Positions 46,619 through 58,570 of a stretch of 64,000 nt of DNA are shown piece by piece. The notes under the pieces are model-generated. The model was not told the origin of the DNA, ran no database searches, and saw only the letters and a list, made by a program, of their open reading frames with translations. Each line of letters begins with the position of its first letter. The first letter of the stretch is position 1. Source of the stretch: Oceanidesulfovibrio indonesiensis. Lineage in GTDB: Bacteria; Desulfobacterota; Desulfovibrionia; Desulfovibrionales; Desulfovibrionaceae. The stretch spans positions 35,326 to 99,325 of the forward strand of contig NZ_QMIE01000017.1 of assembly GCF_007625075.1 (NCBI RefSeq), in the 5' to 3' direction. Both the position numbers and the translations under genes were made by a program.

Positions 46619-47329
46619 TCAGTCGAGTTGAATGGTCACAGGGCCTGGCGTGTAGCCTTTGAGCTCGGCAAGCAGCCCCCGAATGGTGGAACCGACAACG
46701 GCCGCCACGAACGGACCGAGCGGCAGGAGCTGGCCGTTGCACTCCACGCGCAGGTTTTCGGGGAATGCGCGGCAATCATCAGCCTCGGCCTGTTTCGCCA
46801 CGATTTCGACCGCCAGATCGTGGCAGTTCTCCCGGCCGCAGGCCTGGCAGTTCAGTCCGGGCAGCAGAAACCCATTTTCCAGTATGGCGTCGGCCACGGC
46901 ATCCGCATTGTCGAATCGTACGAGATCCGGGGCAAGAGCCGGCGAGGTCGTCTCGCCATAAACCCCCAGAGCGAGTTCCGGCTTCAGCTCTGCGGCCTCG
47001 CCCGCTTCGCGCAGCACCAGCACGCGCGGCAGGACATCCAGGCTCTTGCCGCCTTCCACCAGCAGCACGTCCGCGTGCATGAGAGGCAAGAAATCCTCCA
47101 GCCGCCGCCGACCAGGCCAGATAAGCATGGAGGACTCGTCCGACATGCCGGCGACAGCCGTGCAGTATGCGGCCAGTCGGTCGGTGTCGCGGCCCTGGTA
47201 GTCGAATCCGTGGTGGGCGAACTTCACGGCTGCCACGGAAAGGCCTCGGTTTTTGAGCGTTTTTGCAACTTCCAGCGTCAGCGTGGTCTTGCCGGAGTTC
47301 TTGAAGCCGACGATGGCGGCAGCTTTCAT
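46619..47329 (-). CDS. mobB: MobB-like GTPase with C-terminal Fe-S-like domain
   Basis: A 236-residue protein. Residues 1-150 are MobB (P-loop GFKNSGKTT at 8-16; VKFAHHGFDYQGRDTDR; LLVEGGKS), a GTP-binding adaptor for molybdopterin guanine dinucleotide formation. Residues about 160-195 add NCQACGRENCHDLAVEI and a fourth Cys in DDCRAF, the C-x2-C-x4-C-x~16-C layout of the small Fe-S domain also found in some corrinoid and electron-transfer proteins. E. coli MobB lacks it. The last 40 residues (VECNGQLLPLGPF, then LLAELKGY) are another short module. It precedes moeA without a gap. Confidence 0.88.
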   Translation of the reverse strand: MKAAAIVGFKNSGKTTLTLEVAKTLKNRGLSVAAVKFAHHGFDYQGRDTDRLAAYCTAVAGMSDESSMLIWPGRRRLEDFLPLMHADVLLVEGGKSLDVLPRVLVLREAGEAAELKPELALGVYGETTSPALAPDLVRFDNADAVADAILENGFLLPGLNCQACGRENCHDLAVEIVAKQAEADDCRAFPENLRVECNGQLLPLGPFVAAVVGSTIRGLLAELKGYTPGPVTIQLD

Positions 47330-47345
47330 GGCGTCAATTCCTGTT

Positions 47346-48731
47346 TCATTCCGCGACGGGATCGTTCATGGAGTCGATTCGCTCAAGCAGGTCGTGTCCG
47401 GAACGCTGAACAAGCTCCAGCTCCAGTCCCGGGCTCGTGGTCGTTATCACGGTGCGGCCGATGATCTTGCGGCCAACGGCGCCCTCCTCGCTTTCGGTGC
47501 GCAGGCCCCAGATGGCGTGGAGCACAACGGGGTCTCCCTCGCGCTTGCCGAGGTAGAGCATGATGTGACCGGGCGAATGGAGCAGCGTACGGAACGGAAC
47601 GGCCTCGGCCGTTATGCGTTCCTTCTTGGCGTCACGCGCGAGGCCGTCGAGCTTGGTTACCTCGCCCACCCTGGCCTGTTGCGCCGAATTGCGCGGCATC
47701 CACAAGCCGAAGGGCGTGAAAAGATCCTTAATGAGCGAAGAGCAGTCGCGGTTCTCGTAGAGCCCGCCCCACCCGTACTGGCGACCCATCATGGTCCGGG
47801 CCACCTCGGCCATGTTCCGGCTCGTGTAGGTCAGGGGCATCGCCACGGCGTCGGTGGGCTCCAGGTGCGCCATCTTCATCACGGCGTTGCCCTCGGTGTC
47901 CGCCACAGGCACGAGCACGTCGTATCCGCCGGCCATGGAAGCCCCTCCACTGCCAAAGCGGGGAAACACCGCGCCCACATGCGCGGTGAGCACGTAGCGG
48001 CCACCCGGGTCCTCCACAGACACGTCGTCCTCAACCAGCGCAACATACTGGCCGCTGCGGTACTCTTCCACAAAGGCATCGCTCACAAAGGCCACGTCCC
48101 CGGCAGGAACCCAGCCGGCGGCAAAGGCTGTTTCCGCATAGAGCCAGGCCTTGGATTCGGAAACATGAGAAATGAACACGGGCGTGCCGGCCCACAGAGC
48201 GCTGTTCTGGAAGTAGTCGAAGGGAAAACCCTCCCCGGCCTTGTCGAAATCCTCGAAATACGGACGGTTAGTGGGCAACACGCGCAGGCTGGTGTTGCGC
48301 AGGGTTATGGCCCGCCGCGCCTCACTCGGAAACGCCTCGGGACGGCTCTCCCGGCGGAGTTGCTGCGAGAATTCAGGATCACGCTGCAAGGTGTTTTCGC
48401 CGAAGCCCGGTTTTGCATATCGCGTCAGCCCCCAGAGCGCCTCGGAAGGCGCATACCCGGACCTGGTCATCTCCCACGGCCCGAAGAATCGCGTGAGGAA
48501 TTTCTCATACAGTTCGCTCTGCCGCTTCTCGCCTACGGAGGCCCCGGTGTCCACGGCGGCGTAGTCCCGCGGATCCTGTGACAGCTCTAGCAGATCGTTG
48601 ACCGGCGGCCCCGCGATGCGCTGGCCTGGAAGCGGACCTCTGGGAGCGCATCCGACAGCCAAAAGCAACACGGCGAGAAGGAGCAGAAGTATTCCGACAC
48701 GAATAGGCGCGCTGCGTGTATGCAAGGTCAT
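47346..48731 (-). CDS. NlpC/P60 lipoprotein with SH3b domains (DVU_0896-like)
   Basis: A 461-residue lipoprotein (lipobox LAVGC, Cys28) resembling the Desulfovibrio vulgaris gamma-D-glutamyl-L-diamino acid endopeptidase whose structure is known, with a helical N-terminal domain, two SH3b-like domains (about 140-290) and a C-terminal NlpC/P60 domain. Catalytic residues are C330 (NRDCSSL), H389 (SPGHIMLYLG) and H405 (VLHAIWG). It cleaves peptide stems of peptidoglycan in the envelope. It lies just upstream of mobB on the same strand, 16 bases away, but no functional link is apparent. Confidence 0.93.
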   Translation of the reverse strand: MTLHTRSAPIRVGILLLLLAVLLLAVGCAPRGPLPGQRIAGPPVNDLLELSQDPRDYAAVDTGASVGEKRQSELYEKFLTRFFGPWEMTRSGYAPSEALWGLTRYAKPGFGENTLQRDPEFSQQLRRESRPEAFPSEARRAITLRNTSLRVLPTNRPYFEDFDKAGEGFPFDYFQNSALWAGTPVFISHVSESKAWLYAETAFAAGWVPAGDVAFVSDAFVEEYRSGQYVALVEDDVSVEDPGGRYVLTAHVGAVFPRFGSGGASMAGGYDVLVPVADTEGNAVMKMAHLEPTDAVAMPLTYTSRNMAEVARTMMGRQYGWGGLYENRDCSSLIKDLFTPFGLWMPRNSAQQARVGEVTKLDGLARDAKKERITAEAVPFRTLLHSPGHIMLYLGKREGDPVVLHAIWGLRTESEEGAVGRKIIGRTVITTTSPGLELELVQRSGHDLLERIDSMNDPVAE

Positions 48732-48791
48732 TGTGTCACCTGGAACGGACGAAAATTGTGTTGAATGTGGTTGCCTCGGCGATCCCGCGCA

Positions 48792-50460
<1,669 letters not shown>

Positions 50461-50468
<8 letters not shown>

Positions 50469-52719
50469 TCGAGGCTCCCTTGGCCAAACGTTGCGCAAGA
50501 CGTGTATGACGTCGGCGGATTGCGTTGTTGCGCACGGCTATGGCCAGCGCCTTCTTTGAGCCGACAACCACCACGAGCCGGCGCCCGCGAGTGACGGCGG
50601 TGTACAGCAGGTTGCGCTGGAGCAGGACGTAGTGTTCCAGAAGCACGGGCACGACCACGGCCGGATACTCAGACCCCTGAGACTTGTGCACGGACACGGC
50701 ATACGCCGAAACCACGTCTTCCAGATCCCCGCCTTCCAGGTCCACGTCGCGGTCGTCGAAACGCACGGTGAGACAGGCGTTGTCCTGGTCCACCTTCACC
50801 ACGCGCCCGATGTCCCCGTTGAAGACGTCTTTTTCATAGTTGTTGCGCACCTGCATGACCTTGTCGCCCAGCCTGAAGACCTTTTTACCCCGTTTGAGCA
50901 CTGTTGTCTCGCGATTGAGCGCATGCTGGAGCTTCTCGTTGAGCCGCGCGGCGCCGCAGGCGCCCTTGTGCATGGGCGAGAGCACCTGTACGTCCTCCAG
51001 GGGATCGAGCCCGAACCGCTGTGGAATGCGCTCCTTCACGAGTTCCACCACCATCTCGGCGGCCTGCTCCGGATCTTCCTGGCGCACGAAATAGAAATCG
51101 GTAAGCGAGCCGTCAGTCGGCGGTTCCAGCCGGGGCAGCCGGCCCTCGTTGATGGCGTGTGCGCTCATGACGATTTCGCTCTGCCGGGCCTGGCGGAATA
51201 TCTCGTCCAGTTCAACCACCGGCACGGCGCCGGATTCGATGATGTCCGAGAGCACGTTGCCCGGCCCCACCGATGGCAGCTGATTGCTGTCGCCCACGAA
51301 CACCACGGTCGCACCCATGGGAATCGCCATGAGCAGCTGGTGCATGAGCGATATGTCCACCATGGACGCCTCATCCACAATGAGCAGCTGGCATGACAGG
51401 GGGTTGGACTCATTACGGTGGAACCCGCCGTTCTGCGGGCCGTACTCCAGCAGTCGATGGATCGTCTTTGCCTCGTGCTGGCAGGTCTCGGCCATGCGCT
51501 TGGCCGCCCGGCCGGTGGGCGCCGCAAGCAGCGCCCTGGCCCCCATGGCCGAGAAAATGCGCAGAATGGCGCGGATGATGGTGGTCTTGCCGGTGCCAGG
51601 ACCGCCCGTGACCACGAGGACCTTCTCCCGTGCGGCCATGCGGATGGCGTCCGCCTGCTTGGGAGCCAGCGTGATATGTTGCTTCTCCTGCACCCAGGCG
51701 ATGGCTTTTTCCGCATCCATTGCCCGAAGCGATTTTGGCGCAGAGCACAGGCCAAGCAGTCGCCGGGCCACAATCTTTTCTGAAGCATGCAGCCGCGGCA
51801 GGTAGATGGCGGGCTCTTCCTCCCCGCGGAAATGTTCGGCCACAAGACGATCCTGCAATGCGAGCGTCCGCAACGGCTCCTCCAGAGCCGTCCGCTCAGC
51901 GCCCAATATTTCGGATGCGCGATCCAGAAGCACATGTTCCGGCATGTAGACGTGGCCCTGGCTCATGGACTCGGACATCACATAATGCAGGCCGGCCTCC
52001 AGCCGCATGGGGGAATCCTTGGCGAAACCGAGCTTCTGGGCGATGGCATCCGCCGTGAGGAAGCCGATACCGCTGATCTCCTCGGCCAGGCGGTATGGAT
52101 TTTCCCGCACCATATCCAGGGAGGCGCGGCCGTAGGCGCGGAATATGCGCACAGCCAGTCCGGGACCTACTCCGTGGGATTGCAGGAAGAGCATCAGGTC
52201 GCGGGATTCACGCTGCTCCTGCCAGCCCTCCACGATCTTTTTGAGCCGGCCTGCGCCGATTCCCTCGATTTCCAGGAGTTTTTTCGGATCGTGCTCGATG
52301 ACGTCCAGTGTATTGATGCCAAAGGCGTCCACGATGCGCTGGGCGTACCTGGGGCCGATGCCTTTGATCTGCCCGGAGCCGAGATAGAGCCGGATGCCCG
52401 TGACGCTGGTGGGCAGCGCTGCGGCCGATGATTCCACGCGGAATTGCTCGCCGTAGCGTTTGTCCATCACCCAGCGGCCGGCCATGGTCACGGCCTGGCC
52501 GGGCATGGGCTGGGCCATGGGCCCCACGGCCGTCACAAGACTCCTGTGCCCTTCCACGCGGACCTTGGCCACGGTGAAACCGTCGTCCTCGCTTGTGAAG
52601 GTGATGGACTCGATGTGGCCGGAGAGCTCTTCCCTGTCCTTGTCCGCAGCAGGTTTCTCCACGCCGTCCAGAAGCAACAGGCTCGCATTCCGGGCGCCGG
52701 TGTCTCGTCCCTGCGGCAT
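50461..52719 (-). CDS. recD2: RecD2-type ATP-dependent 5'-3' DNA helicase
   Basis: A 752-residue superfamily 1B helicase. The N-terminal OB-like domain (IESITFTSEDDGFTVAKV, in part FTSEDDGFTVA) is followed by helix-hairpin-helix repeats (IKGIGPRYAQRIV, IEGIGAGRLKKIV, SHGVGPGLAVRIF), Walker A GGPGTGKTTI at about 365-374, Walker B VDEASMVD, and motif VI TAVTRGRRLVVVVG. Stand-alone RecD2 works without RecBC. The ATG at 52719 overlaps the stop of the response regulator by one base, and the end overlaps the histidine kinase by eight. Confidence 0.95.
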
Positions 52720-53222
52720 CAGTCCTTCCCCCGCTTCGTGACCCGCGCGAGCACCGTGAGCAGCATATCCAGGGAAATGGGTTTGGTGACGACGTCCACC
52801 ACGCCGAACCCGCGGCATGCGGCGCCCACATCCTTCTCGTCGAAGCCTGTCAGCACGATAACGGGCATATCCGTTGGTATGTCCCGTTGCCCGCTTCGGA
52901 TGATCGCCAGCACCTCCATGCCGTCCATTGTGGGCATGGAAAGATCGAGCAGAAGCACGTCCGGCTTAACGCGTTCCGCCATATCCAGAGCGGCGCCGCC
53001 GTCTTCGGCGGTGACGACCTCGTGGCCGTGTTTCGTGAGGATGCGTTCGAGCAACGTGCGGTTCAACAACTCGTCGTCGGCGACGAGTACGCGAAGCGAA
53101 ACGCCGTCTTCTGTATCGTCTTGCGCAGAACTTTTTGATGTGGTTGAGCTGATGCTCGATAAAGAGTGCGTATTGAGTCGAGACATATGGGAACCCGAAA
53201 ACACGTTCGGCCCAGTATTCAT
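52719..53222 (-). CDS. Single-domain response regulator
   Basis: A 167-residue protein: about 40 residues of low-complexity Ser/Thr sequence (SSISSTTSKSS), then a CheY-like receiver (LVADDELLNRTLLE, phosphoacceptor Asp in VLLLDLSMPTMDG, Lys in VVTKPIS). No output domain. The start is uncertain: ATG at 53222 or 53186, neither with a good ribosome-binding site. It lies between aroC and recD2, with a one-base overlap with recD2. The histidine kinase two genes on is the probable partner, either directly or through its own receiver. Confidence 0.88.
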   Translation of the reverse strand: MNTGPNVFSGSHMSRLNTHSLSSISSTTSKSSAQDDTEDGVSLRVLVADDELLNRTLLERILTKHGHEVVTAEDGGAALDMAERVKPDVLLLDLSMPTMDGMEVLAIIRSGQRDIPTDMPVIVLTGFDEKDVGAACRGFGVVDVVTKPISLDMLLTVLARVTKRGKD

Positions 53223-53249
53223 CTATATGACCGACGCATCAAGATATTT

Positions 53250-54329
53250 CTACCAAGGAGCGCCCATGCGCCGCTGCAGGAGCACAAAATCGGCCACGAC
53301 CAGAGACGCCATGGCTTCCAGCACGGGCACGATGCGCGGAATGGCGGCCACGTCGTGGCGTCCGCCCACAGTGATGGTTTCGGGTTCGCCGCTCGTGTTG
53401 ATGGTGCGTTGCTCCATGGCGATGGAGGGAATGGGTTTGACCGCAACGCGCGCCACAACGGGCCGGCCGTCCGAGATGCCGCCCAGGATGCCGCCGGCGT
53501 TGTTGCTCGCCGGCTCCTCGCCTGCCGGCAGGATGGAATCGTTGTTCGTACTGCCGGTGGCCCGCGCCGCCGCGAACCCGGCGCCTATCTCCACGCCCTT
53601 CACCGCGCCCACGCCCATGAAGGCATAGGCGAGGCGGGCATCAAGCTTGTCGAACACGGGCTCGCCCAGTCCCGCGGGCAGACCGCGGATTTCCACCTGG
53701 ACCACGCCGCCGATGGAGTCGCCCTGTTTTTTCACGTCCCTGACCCGCTCTTCCCAGAGCGGCACGACGTCCGGGTGCGGCGCGAAGAAAGGCCGCCCGT
53801 ACGACCCGGCAATGTCCTCAGCGCTGGCCGGCGGCGCGGGGATGCCGCCCAGCTCCACAGGACAGGCCGCAAAGGATATGCCCAGTCCCGCCAGAAAGGC
53901 CTGAGCCACGGCGCCGCCGGCCACGCGGCTCACGGTCTCCCGGCCGGAGGACCGGCCGCCGCCTCGGTAGTCCCGAAAACCATACTTCGCGTCGAAAGTG
54001 ATATCCGCATGACCGGGACGGTAGACGTCCTTCACCCTGGAATAGTCGCGGGAGCGCTGGTCCGTGTTCTCCACCAGGAAACCGATGGCCGTGCCGGTGG
54101 TCCTGCCCTCGAACACGCCGGAGTAGAGCTGCACGCGGTCGGCCTCCTTGCGCGTAGTGGACGCGCCGCCGGCCTGGCCGGGCTTGCGCTTGTCCAGCTT
54201 CTCCTGGATGATATCTTCAGTTAGCGGCACGCCAGCCGGACATCCCTCCACCACGCCGCCTAGGCCGCGGCCGTGGGATTCGCCGAATGTGGTGAGACGA
54301 AAAAGACGGCCGAAGGTGTCGCCGCTCAT
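53250..54329 (-). CDS. aroC: Chorismate synthase
   Basis: A 359-residue enzyme making chorismate from 5-enolpyruvylshikimate-3-phosphate with reduced FMN, last step of the shikimate pathway. Signatures: GESHGRGLGGVVEGCPAG at 17-34, the RPGHADITFDAKYGFRDYRGGGRSSGRETVSRVAGGA block (in part GHADITFDAKYG and GGGRSSGRET) and GRHDVAAIPR near the C-terminus. The ATG at 54329 has GAGGAG upstream. It lies ten bases after aroK. Confidence 0.97.
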   Translation of the reverse strand: MSGDTFGRLFRLTTFGESHGRGLGGVVEGCPAGVPLTEDIIQEKLDKRKPGQAGGASTTRKEADRVQLYSGVFEGRTTGTAIGFLVENTDQRSRDYSRVKDVYRPGHADITFDAKYGFRDYRGGGRSSGRETVSRVAGGAVAQAFLAGLGISFAACPVELGGIPAPPASAEDIAGSYGRPFFAPHPDVVPLWEERVRDVKKQGDSIGGVVQVEIRGLPAGLGEPVFDKLDARLAYAFMGVGAVKGVEIGAGFAAARATGSTNNDSILPAGEEPASNNAGGILGGISDGRPVVARVAVKPIPSIAMEQRTINTSGEPETITVGGRHDVAAIPRIVPVLEAMASLVVADFVLLQRRMGAPW

Positions 54330-54339
54330 GGTCTGCTCC

Positions 54340-54873
54340 TCAAATTTGCGAGGCCGCGCCCAGCCTGGCGGCAAGCTCGTTCGCCAACAGGTCCAGCGGG
54401 GCTTCGCCGTCCACGACGATATGCGCCGTTTCCTTGTACAATGGTTCGCGTTCAGCCAGCACCTTGGCCACCTCCTCCACCGGCGAGAGCCCGGTGAGCG
54501 AAGGCCGCTGCCCTGGCAGCAGATCGGCGGTGAGTCTGTCGGCCAGCGTCTGCGCGGAAACCTCGATATACACAACCATCCCGTCCTCGCGCATGCGCTT
54601 GCGGTTCGCCGGGTTCAACACCACGCCGCCGCCAGTGGCGGCTATGAGAGGGCCTGGACGCGAGGCGAGTTCGTCCAGAATATTGGACTCCAGCGCACGA
54701 AACGCCGGCCACCCTTCTCTCTCCACGAGCTCCGCAATCTCGCAGCCGGCGCGTTCTACGGCCCAAATGTCCGCATCCACGAACTCAGCGCCGGTCCGTG
54801 CCGCCAGCAATCGGCCCAGGCTGGATTTGCCCGAAGCCCGGGGACCGATGAGGAAAACGCGTTCAGCGTGCAT
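54340..54873 (-). CDS. aroK: Shikimate kinase
   Basis: A 177-residue kinase that phosphorylates shikimate with ATP. Walker A is GPRASGKSS (residues 10-18), the shikimate-binding Asp is in DADIWAVE (about 33-40), FRALES gives the R-x2-E motif and ATGGGVVLNP the third glycine motif. The lid (RPSL region, GQRPSLTG) is present. The first gene of the aroK-aroC-regulator-recD2-kinase series; the long hydrophilic C-terminus is normal. Confidence 0.94.
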   Translation of the reverse strand: MHAERVFLIGPRASGKSSLGRLLAARTGAEFVDADIWAVERAGCEIAELVEREGWPAFRALESNILDELASRPGPLIAATGGGVVLNPANRKRMREDGMVVYIEVSAQTLADRLTADLLPGQRPSLTGLSPVEEVAKVLAEREPLYKETAHIVVDGEAPLDLLANELAARLGAASQI

Positions 54874-54974
54874 CTGCCGCCCAACATTCCAGCAGGGGGT
54901 GTTTATTCATCATCGCGCCGCATGCAACTCGCATTGGGAGTTCTCTCGTGGTTCGTTCCGCATACGCCTGTGTG

Positions 54975-57758
54975 TCATGCAGCCGCTTCGGCCGACTCGG
55001 CAACGAGGAAACTGCCCGTCACGGAGTCCGGATCGTTCATGATCTCCTCGGGCGTGCCCTTGGAGACGATGCGGCCGCCGGCCTCGCCGCCGCCCGGTCC
55101 AAGGTCTATCACGTGGTCGGCCGCGCGGATCACGTCGATGTTATGCTCGATGACGATGACGCTTGCGCCGCGGTCCACGAGCTTGTGCAGCACCTGGATG
55201 AGCTTTCCCACCTCGTGCATGTGCAGGCCGGTGGTGGGCTCGTCCAGAATGTACAACGCGCCGGGCAGGCTGCGCTTGCCGAGCTCCCGGGATACCTTGA
55301 TCCGTTGGGCCTCGCCGCCGGAAAGCGTGGTGGCGGGCTGCCCCAGGGCCAGGTACTCCAGCCCCACTTCCTTGAGCACGGTGAGCCGCCGTTCCAAAGC
55401 CGGGAAATTTTCGAAGAACGCTAGCGCCTCGCGTACGGTCATGTCCAGCACGTCCGCGATGTTTTTCCCTTTGTAGGACACCTCCAGGGTCTCGCGGTTG
55501 TAGCGTTTTCCCTTGCATACGTCGCAGGTTACGTAGATATCCGGCAGGAAGTGCATCTCCACGCGGATCTGGCCGTCGCCCTGGCAGTTCTCGCAACGGC
55601 CGCCCTTCACGTTGAAGCTGAAGCGTCCAGGCTTGTAGCCTCTGGCCTTGGCCTCCGGCGTCTGGGCGAAGATATTGCGAATCTCGTCGAAAATCTTGGT
55701 GTACGTGGCCGGGTTGGAACGCGGAGTGCGGCCGATGGGCGTCTGGTCGATCTCGATGATCTTCTCCACGGCCTCGGCCCCCTTTATGCCGCGTATGAGG
55801 CCGGGGTTGTCCACCTTGATGCCCCGCGAGAGCGCGAGGTGCTTGTACAGGGTGTCCACCACCAGAGAGGATTTGCCCGAGCCGGACACGCCGGTGACGC
55901 AGACGAGGTTGCCCATGGGAATCTCGCAGTCCACGTTCTTCAGGTTGTTGGTCTGCGCGCCAACGAGTTTGAGGAATCCCTTTGGCTCGCGCCTCGACGC
56001 GGGCGGGATGATGGCCAGTTCGCCGCGCAGGTACTTGGCCGTGAGCGAATCTTCGTTGTTCAGCAGTCCGCCTTCCCCGCGCACCGGGCCTGTGTGCACC
56101 AGCTCTCCTCCAAGACGCCCGGAGCCTGGCCCCAGCTCCAGCACATGGTCGGCGCTGCGTATGGTCGCTTCGTCGTGCTCCACCACGAGCACCGTGTTGC
56201 CCCGGCTCTGGAGGTTGCGCAGAGTGTCCAGCAGGCGCTGGTTGTCCCGCGGGTGCAGTCCGATGGACGGCTCGTCCAGCACATACGTCACGCCCACCAG
56301 GCCCGAGCCAAGCTGCCCGGCCAGGCGGATGCGCTGCGCCTCCCCGCCGGAAAGCGTGGACATGTTTCGCGCCAGGTTCAGGTAGTCGAGCCCCACGTTG
56401 GCCAGGAACGACATCCGGTGGATCAGCTCCTTGAGCAGCGGTTCGGCGATGTAGTTCTTGTGACCCTGGAACTCCTGTGTTTCCAGCCAGGTAAGCGCGC
56501 GGGATATGGGCAGCGAGCAGAACCCGTGGATGTTCAGATCGCCCACCCGCACGGCCAGGGCAGCCGGCTTGAGCCTCGCACCCTCGCACTCCGGACATGG
56601 CCGGCTCTGCCGGTAGCGGGAGAGCTCGTCCCGCCAGACATGCCCGAAGCCCATGCCCATTTCCAGGATGCTCACCACGCCTTCCCAGCCGGCGCCGGCG
56701 TCGCCGAAGAACAGCGCTTCCCACGCCTCTGTGGAGTAATCCTGAAACGGCGTCTTCAGCGTGAACTTGTGGCGCTTGCCTACCTTTTTCAGACGCTCTT
56801 CGTACCGGCCGAGCACCGACGCCTTGCGCCATGGCAGCAGGCCCTGTCCTTCCAGCGAAAGGCCCTTGTTGGGAGCGAGCAGGTTGGGCTCGAAGTACTC
56901 CACGCTGCCGATGCCCGAACAGCGTGGGCACGCGCCCTGCGGCGAGTTGAAGGAAAAAAGCTGCGGCGTCAGCTCCGGCAGGCTGATCTTGCATGTGGGA
57001 CACACGGATTGCGTGGAGAACACGCGGTCCGCCTCCTCGCCAACCACCTGTACCTGCAGGCGGCCCCCGCCGTAGGAAAGCGCCAGCTCTACCGAGTCTG
57101 CCAGGCGTGTGCGCAGCCCTTCCTTGATCACCAGCCGGTCCACCACCAGATCGATGGTGTGCTTCTTGTTCTTCTCCAGCTGTGGCAACGGCTCCAGCGG
57201 CGTCACCTCGCCGTTGACGCGCACGCGGGCGAAGCCCTGGGCCTTGAGCTTCTTGAGCCGGTCCAGGTGCGTGCCCTTCTGGTGATCCACCAGCGGCGCC
57301 ATGAGAATGAACTTTGCGCCCTCAGGCAGATCGAGAATCTGGTCGATGATCTGGTCCGACGTCTGCGCCTCGATGGGCCGGCCGCACTTGGGACAGTAGA
57401 ACGTGCCGAGCCGGGCGAAGAACACGCGCAGAAAGTCGTATACCTCGGTGACAGTTCCAACCGTGGAACGCGGGTTGCGCGAGGCCGTCTGCTGCTCCAG
57501 GCTGATGGCCGGGGAGAGCCCTTCGATTTTGTCCACCTGGGGCTTGTCCATCTGCGGCAGGAACTGCCTGGCGTAAGCAGAAAGGGATTCCACGTAACGG
57601 CGCTGGCCTTCGGCATATACGATGTCGAACGCCAGGGTGGACTTGCCCGACCCGGACGGGCCGCAGATGACCACGAGTTGGTCGCGGGGAATCTCCAGCG
57701 TGAGGTTCTTGAGATTGTGCTGCTTGGCGCCTTCTATGCGTATGACGTGATGTTTCAC
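54975..57758 (-). CDS. uvrA: Excinuclease ABC subunit A
   Basis: A 927-residue DNA damage sensor of nucleotide excision repair. Two ABC ATPase modules: first Walker A GPSGSGKSTLAF near residue 32, second GVSGSGKSSLV near 635, and both LSGGEAQR signature motifs. Two zinc modules are complete: CPTCKISL...CPRCSGIG and CENCQGDG...CDVCKGKRY. GTG at 57758 is chosen as start since GGAG lies six bases upstream, giving MKHHVIRIEGAKQHNLKN; the frame upstream is longer without support. It is monocistronic on the minus strand. Confidence 0.97.
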   Translation of the reverse strand: MKHHVIRIEGAKQHNLKNLTLEIPRDQLVVICGPSGSGKSTLAFDIVYAEGQRRYVESLSAYARQFLPQMDKPQVDKIEGLSPAISLEQQTASRNPRSTVGTVTEVYDFLRVFFARLGTFYCPKCGRPIEAQTSDQIIDQILDLPEGAKFILMAPLVDHQKGTHLDRLKKLKAQGFARVRVNGEVTPLEPLPQLEKNKKHTIDLVVDRLVIKEGLRTRLADSVELALSYGGGRLQVQVVGEEADRVFSTQSVCPTCKISLPELTPQLFSFNSPQGACPRCSGIGSVEYFEPNLLAPNKGLSLEGQGLLPWRKASVLGRYEERLKKVGKRHKFTLKTPFQDYSTEAWEALFFGDAGAGWEGVVSILEMGMGFGHVWRDELSRYRQSRPCPECEGARLKPAALAVRVGDLNIHGFCSLPISRALTWLETQEFQGHKNYIAEPLLKELIHRMSFLANVGLDYLNLARNMSTLSGGEAQRIRLAGQLGSGLVGVTYVLDEPSIGLHPRDNQRLLDTLRNLQSRGNTVLVVEHDEATIRSADHVLELGPGSGRLGGELVHTGPVRGEGGLLNNEDSLTAKYLRGELAIIPPASRREPKGFLKLVGAQTNNLKNVDCEIPMGNLVCVTGVSGSGKSSLVVDTLYKHLALSRGIKVDNPGLIRGIKGAEAVEKIIEIDQTPIGRTPRSNPATYTKIFDEIRNIFAQTPEAKARGYKPGRFSFNVKGGRCENCQGDGQIRVEMHFLPDIYVTCDVCKGKRYNRETLEVSYKGKNIADVLDMTVREALAFFENFPALERRLTVLKEVGLEYLALGQPATTLSGGEAQRIKVSRELGKRSLPGALYILDEPTTGLHMHEVGKLIQVLHKLVDRGASVIVIEHNIDVIRAADHVIDLGPGGGEAGGRIVSKGTPEEIMNDPDSVTGSFLVAESAEAAA

Positions 57759-57883
57759 GAAATGCTCCGAAAAGATGCGGGGGGATGTAATAGTGGCCTG
57801 CAAACGCGGACGCGGTATCCGCATGACCAGTCAATCTAGCCATCCCAGCCGAAAAAACAAGGGGCGGATGCGACAGATGGCCG

Positions 57884-58570
57884 TCAGCCTCCGAGGGCCA
57901 TGGTGAGCAGAACGACGATGACCAGTGCGGGCAGGAGGTTGGACAGACGGATGCGCGCGAGTTCCAGCAGGTTGATGCCGATGCCGAGTATGAGCGTGCC
58001 GCCTGTGGCCGTGAGCGCGGTGACTACCGGGTCGGAAAACACTGCCTGCAGAGCAGAAGCGAAGAACGTGAGCCCGAACTGGTAGATGGCCAGCGGGATT
58101 ATGGAGAACAGCACGCCGAGGCCGTAGGTGGAGGCCAGAGCGATGGAAGCGAAGCCGTCCAGCATGGACTTGGTGAGCAGCAGCGCCGGGTCGCCGCGCA
58201 GGCCTTCGTCGAACGCGCCGAGAATGGTGAGTGGTCCCACGCAGAAGATAAGGAAGGCTGTGATCATGCCGTCCGTGAAATGGTCGGACTTGGAGCCCAC
58301 CCGCTTCTTGAGCTTGTCCGCCACGGCCATGAAGCGGTCTTCCAGATTCATGACCTCGCCGACGATTGCCCCGAGCACCACGCTGAAGATGAGCACCAGC
58401 GGATTTTCCACTTTGAGCGCCATCTGCATGCCGATGATGAGGGTGCACAGCCCGAGCCCCTGGAATACGATGGTGCGCACGCGGTCCGGCATGCGGCCGT
58501 GCGCCACGAGCCCGATGGACCCGCCGAGAATCACGGCGGCGATGTTCACGATGGTGCCGATGGGAAGCAT
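57884..58570 (-). CDS. DUF554 membrane protein
   Basis: A 228-residue membrane protein with seven hydrophobic segments, starting LPIGTIVNIAAVILGGSIGL. DUF554 (YdfK/YqgA-like) has glycine-rich helix starts such as FVGPLTILGAFDEGL and GGTLILGIGINLL, all present. The members are thought to be transporters but none is established. Length is usual for the family (220-235). GTAT... before the ATG at 58570 shows no clear ribosome-binding site beyond GGAAT. Confidence 0.9.
   Translation of the reverse strand: MLPIGTIVNIAAVILGGSIGLVAHGRMPDRVRTIVFQGLGLCTLIIGMQMALKVENPLVLIFSVVLGAIVGEVMNLEDRFMAVADKLKKRVGSKSDHFTDGMITAFLIFCVGPLTILGAFDEGLRGDPALLLTKSMLDGFASIALASTYGLGVLFSIIPLAIYQFGLTFFASALQAVFSDPVVTALTATGGTLILGIGINLLELARIRLSNLLPALVIVVLLTMALGG

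Noticed and set aside
55551..57839. 762-residue ORF antisense to uvrA
   Set aside because: Shadow of uvrA; all UvrA motifs are intact on the other strand.
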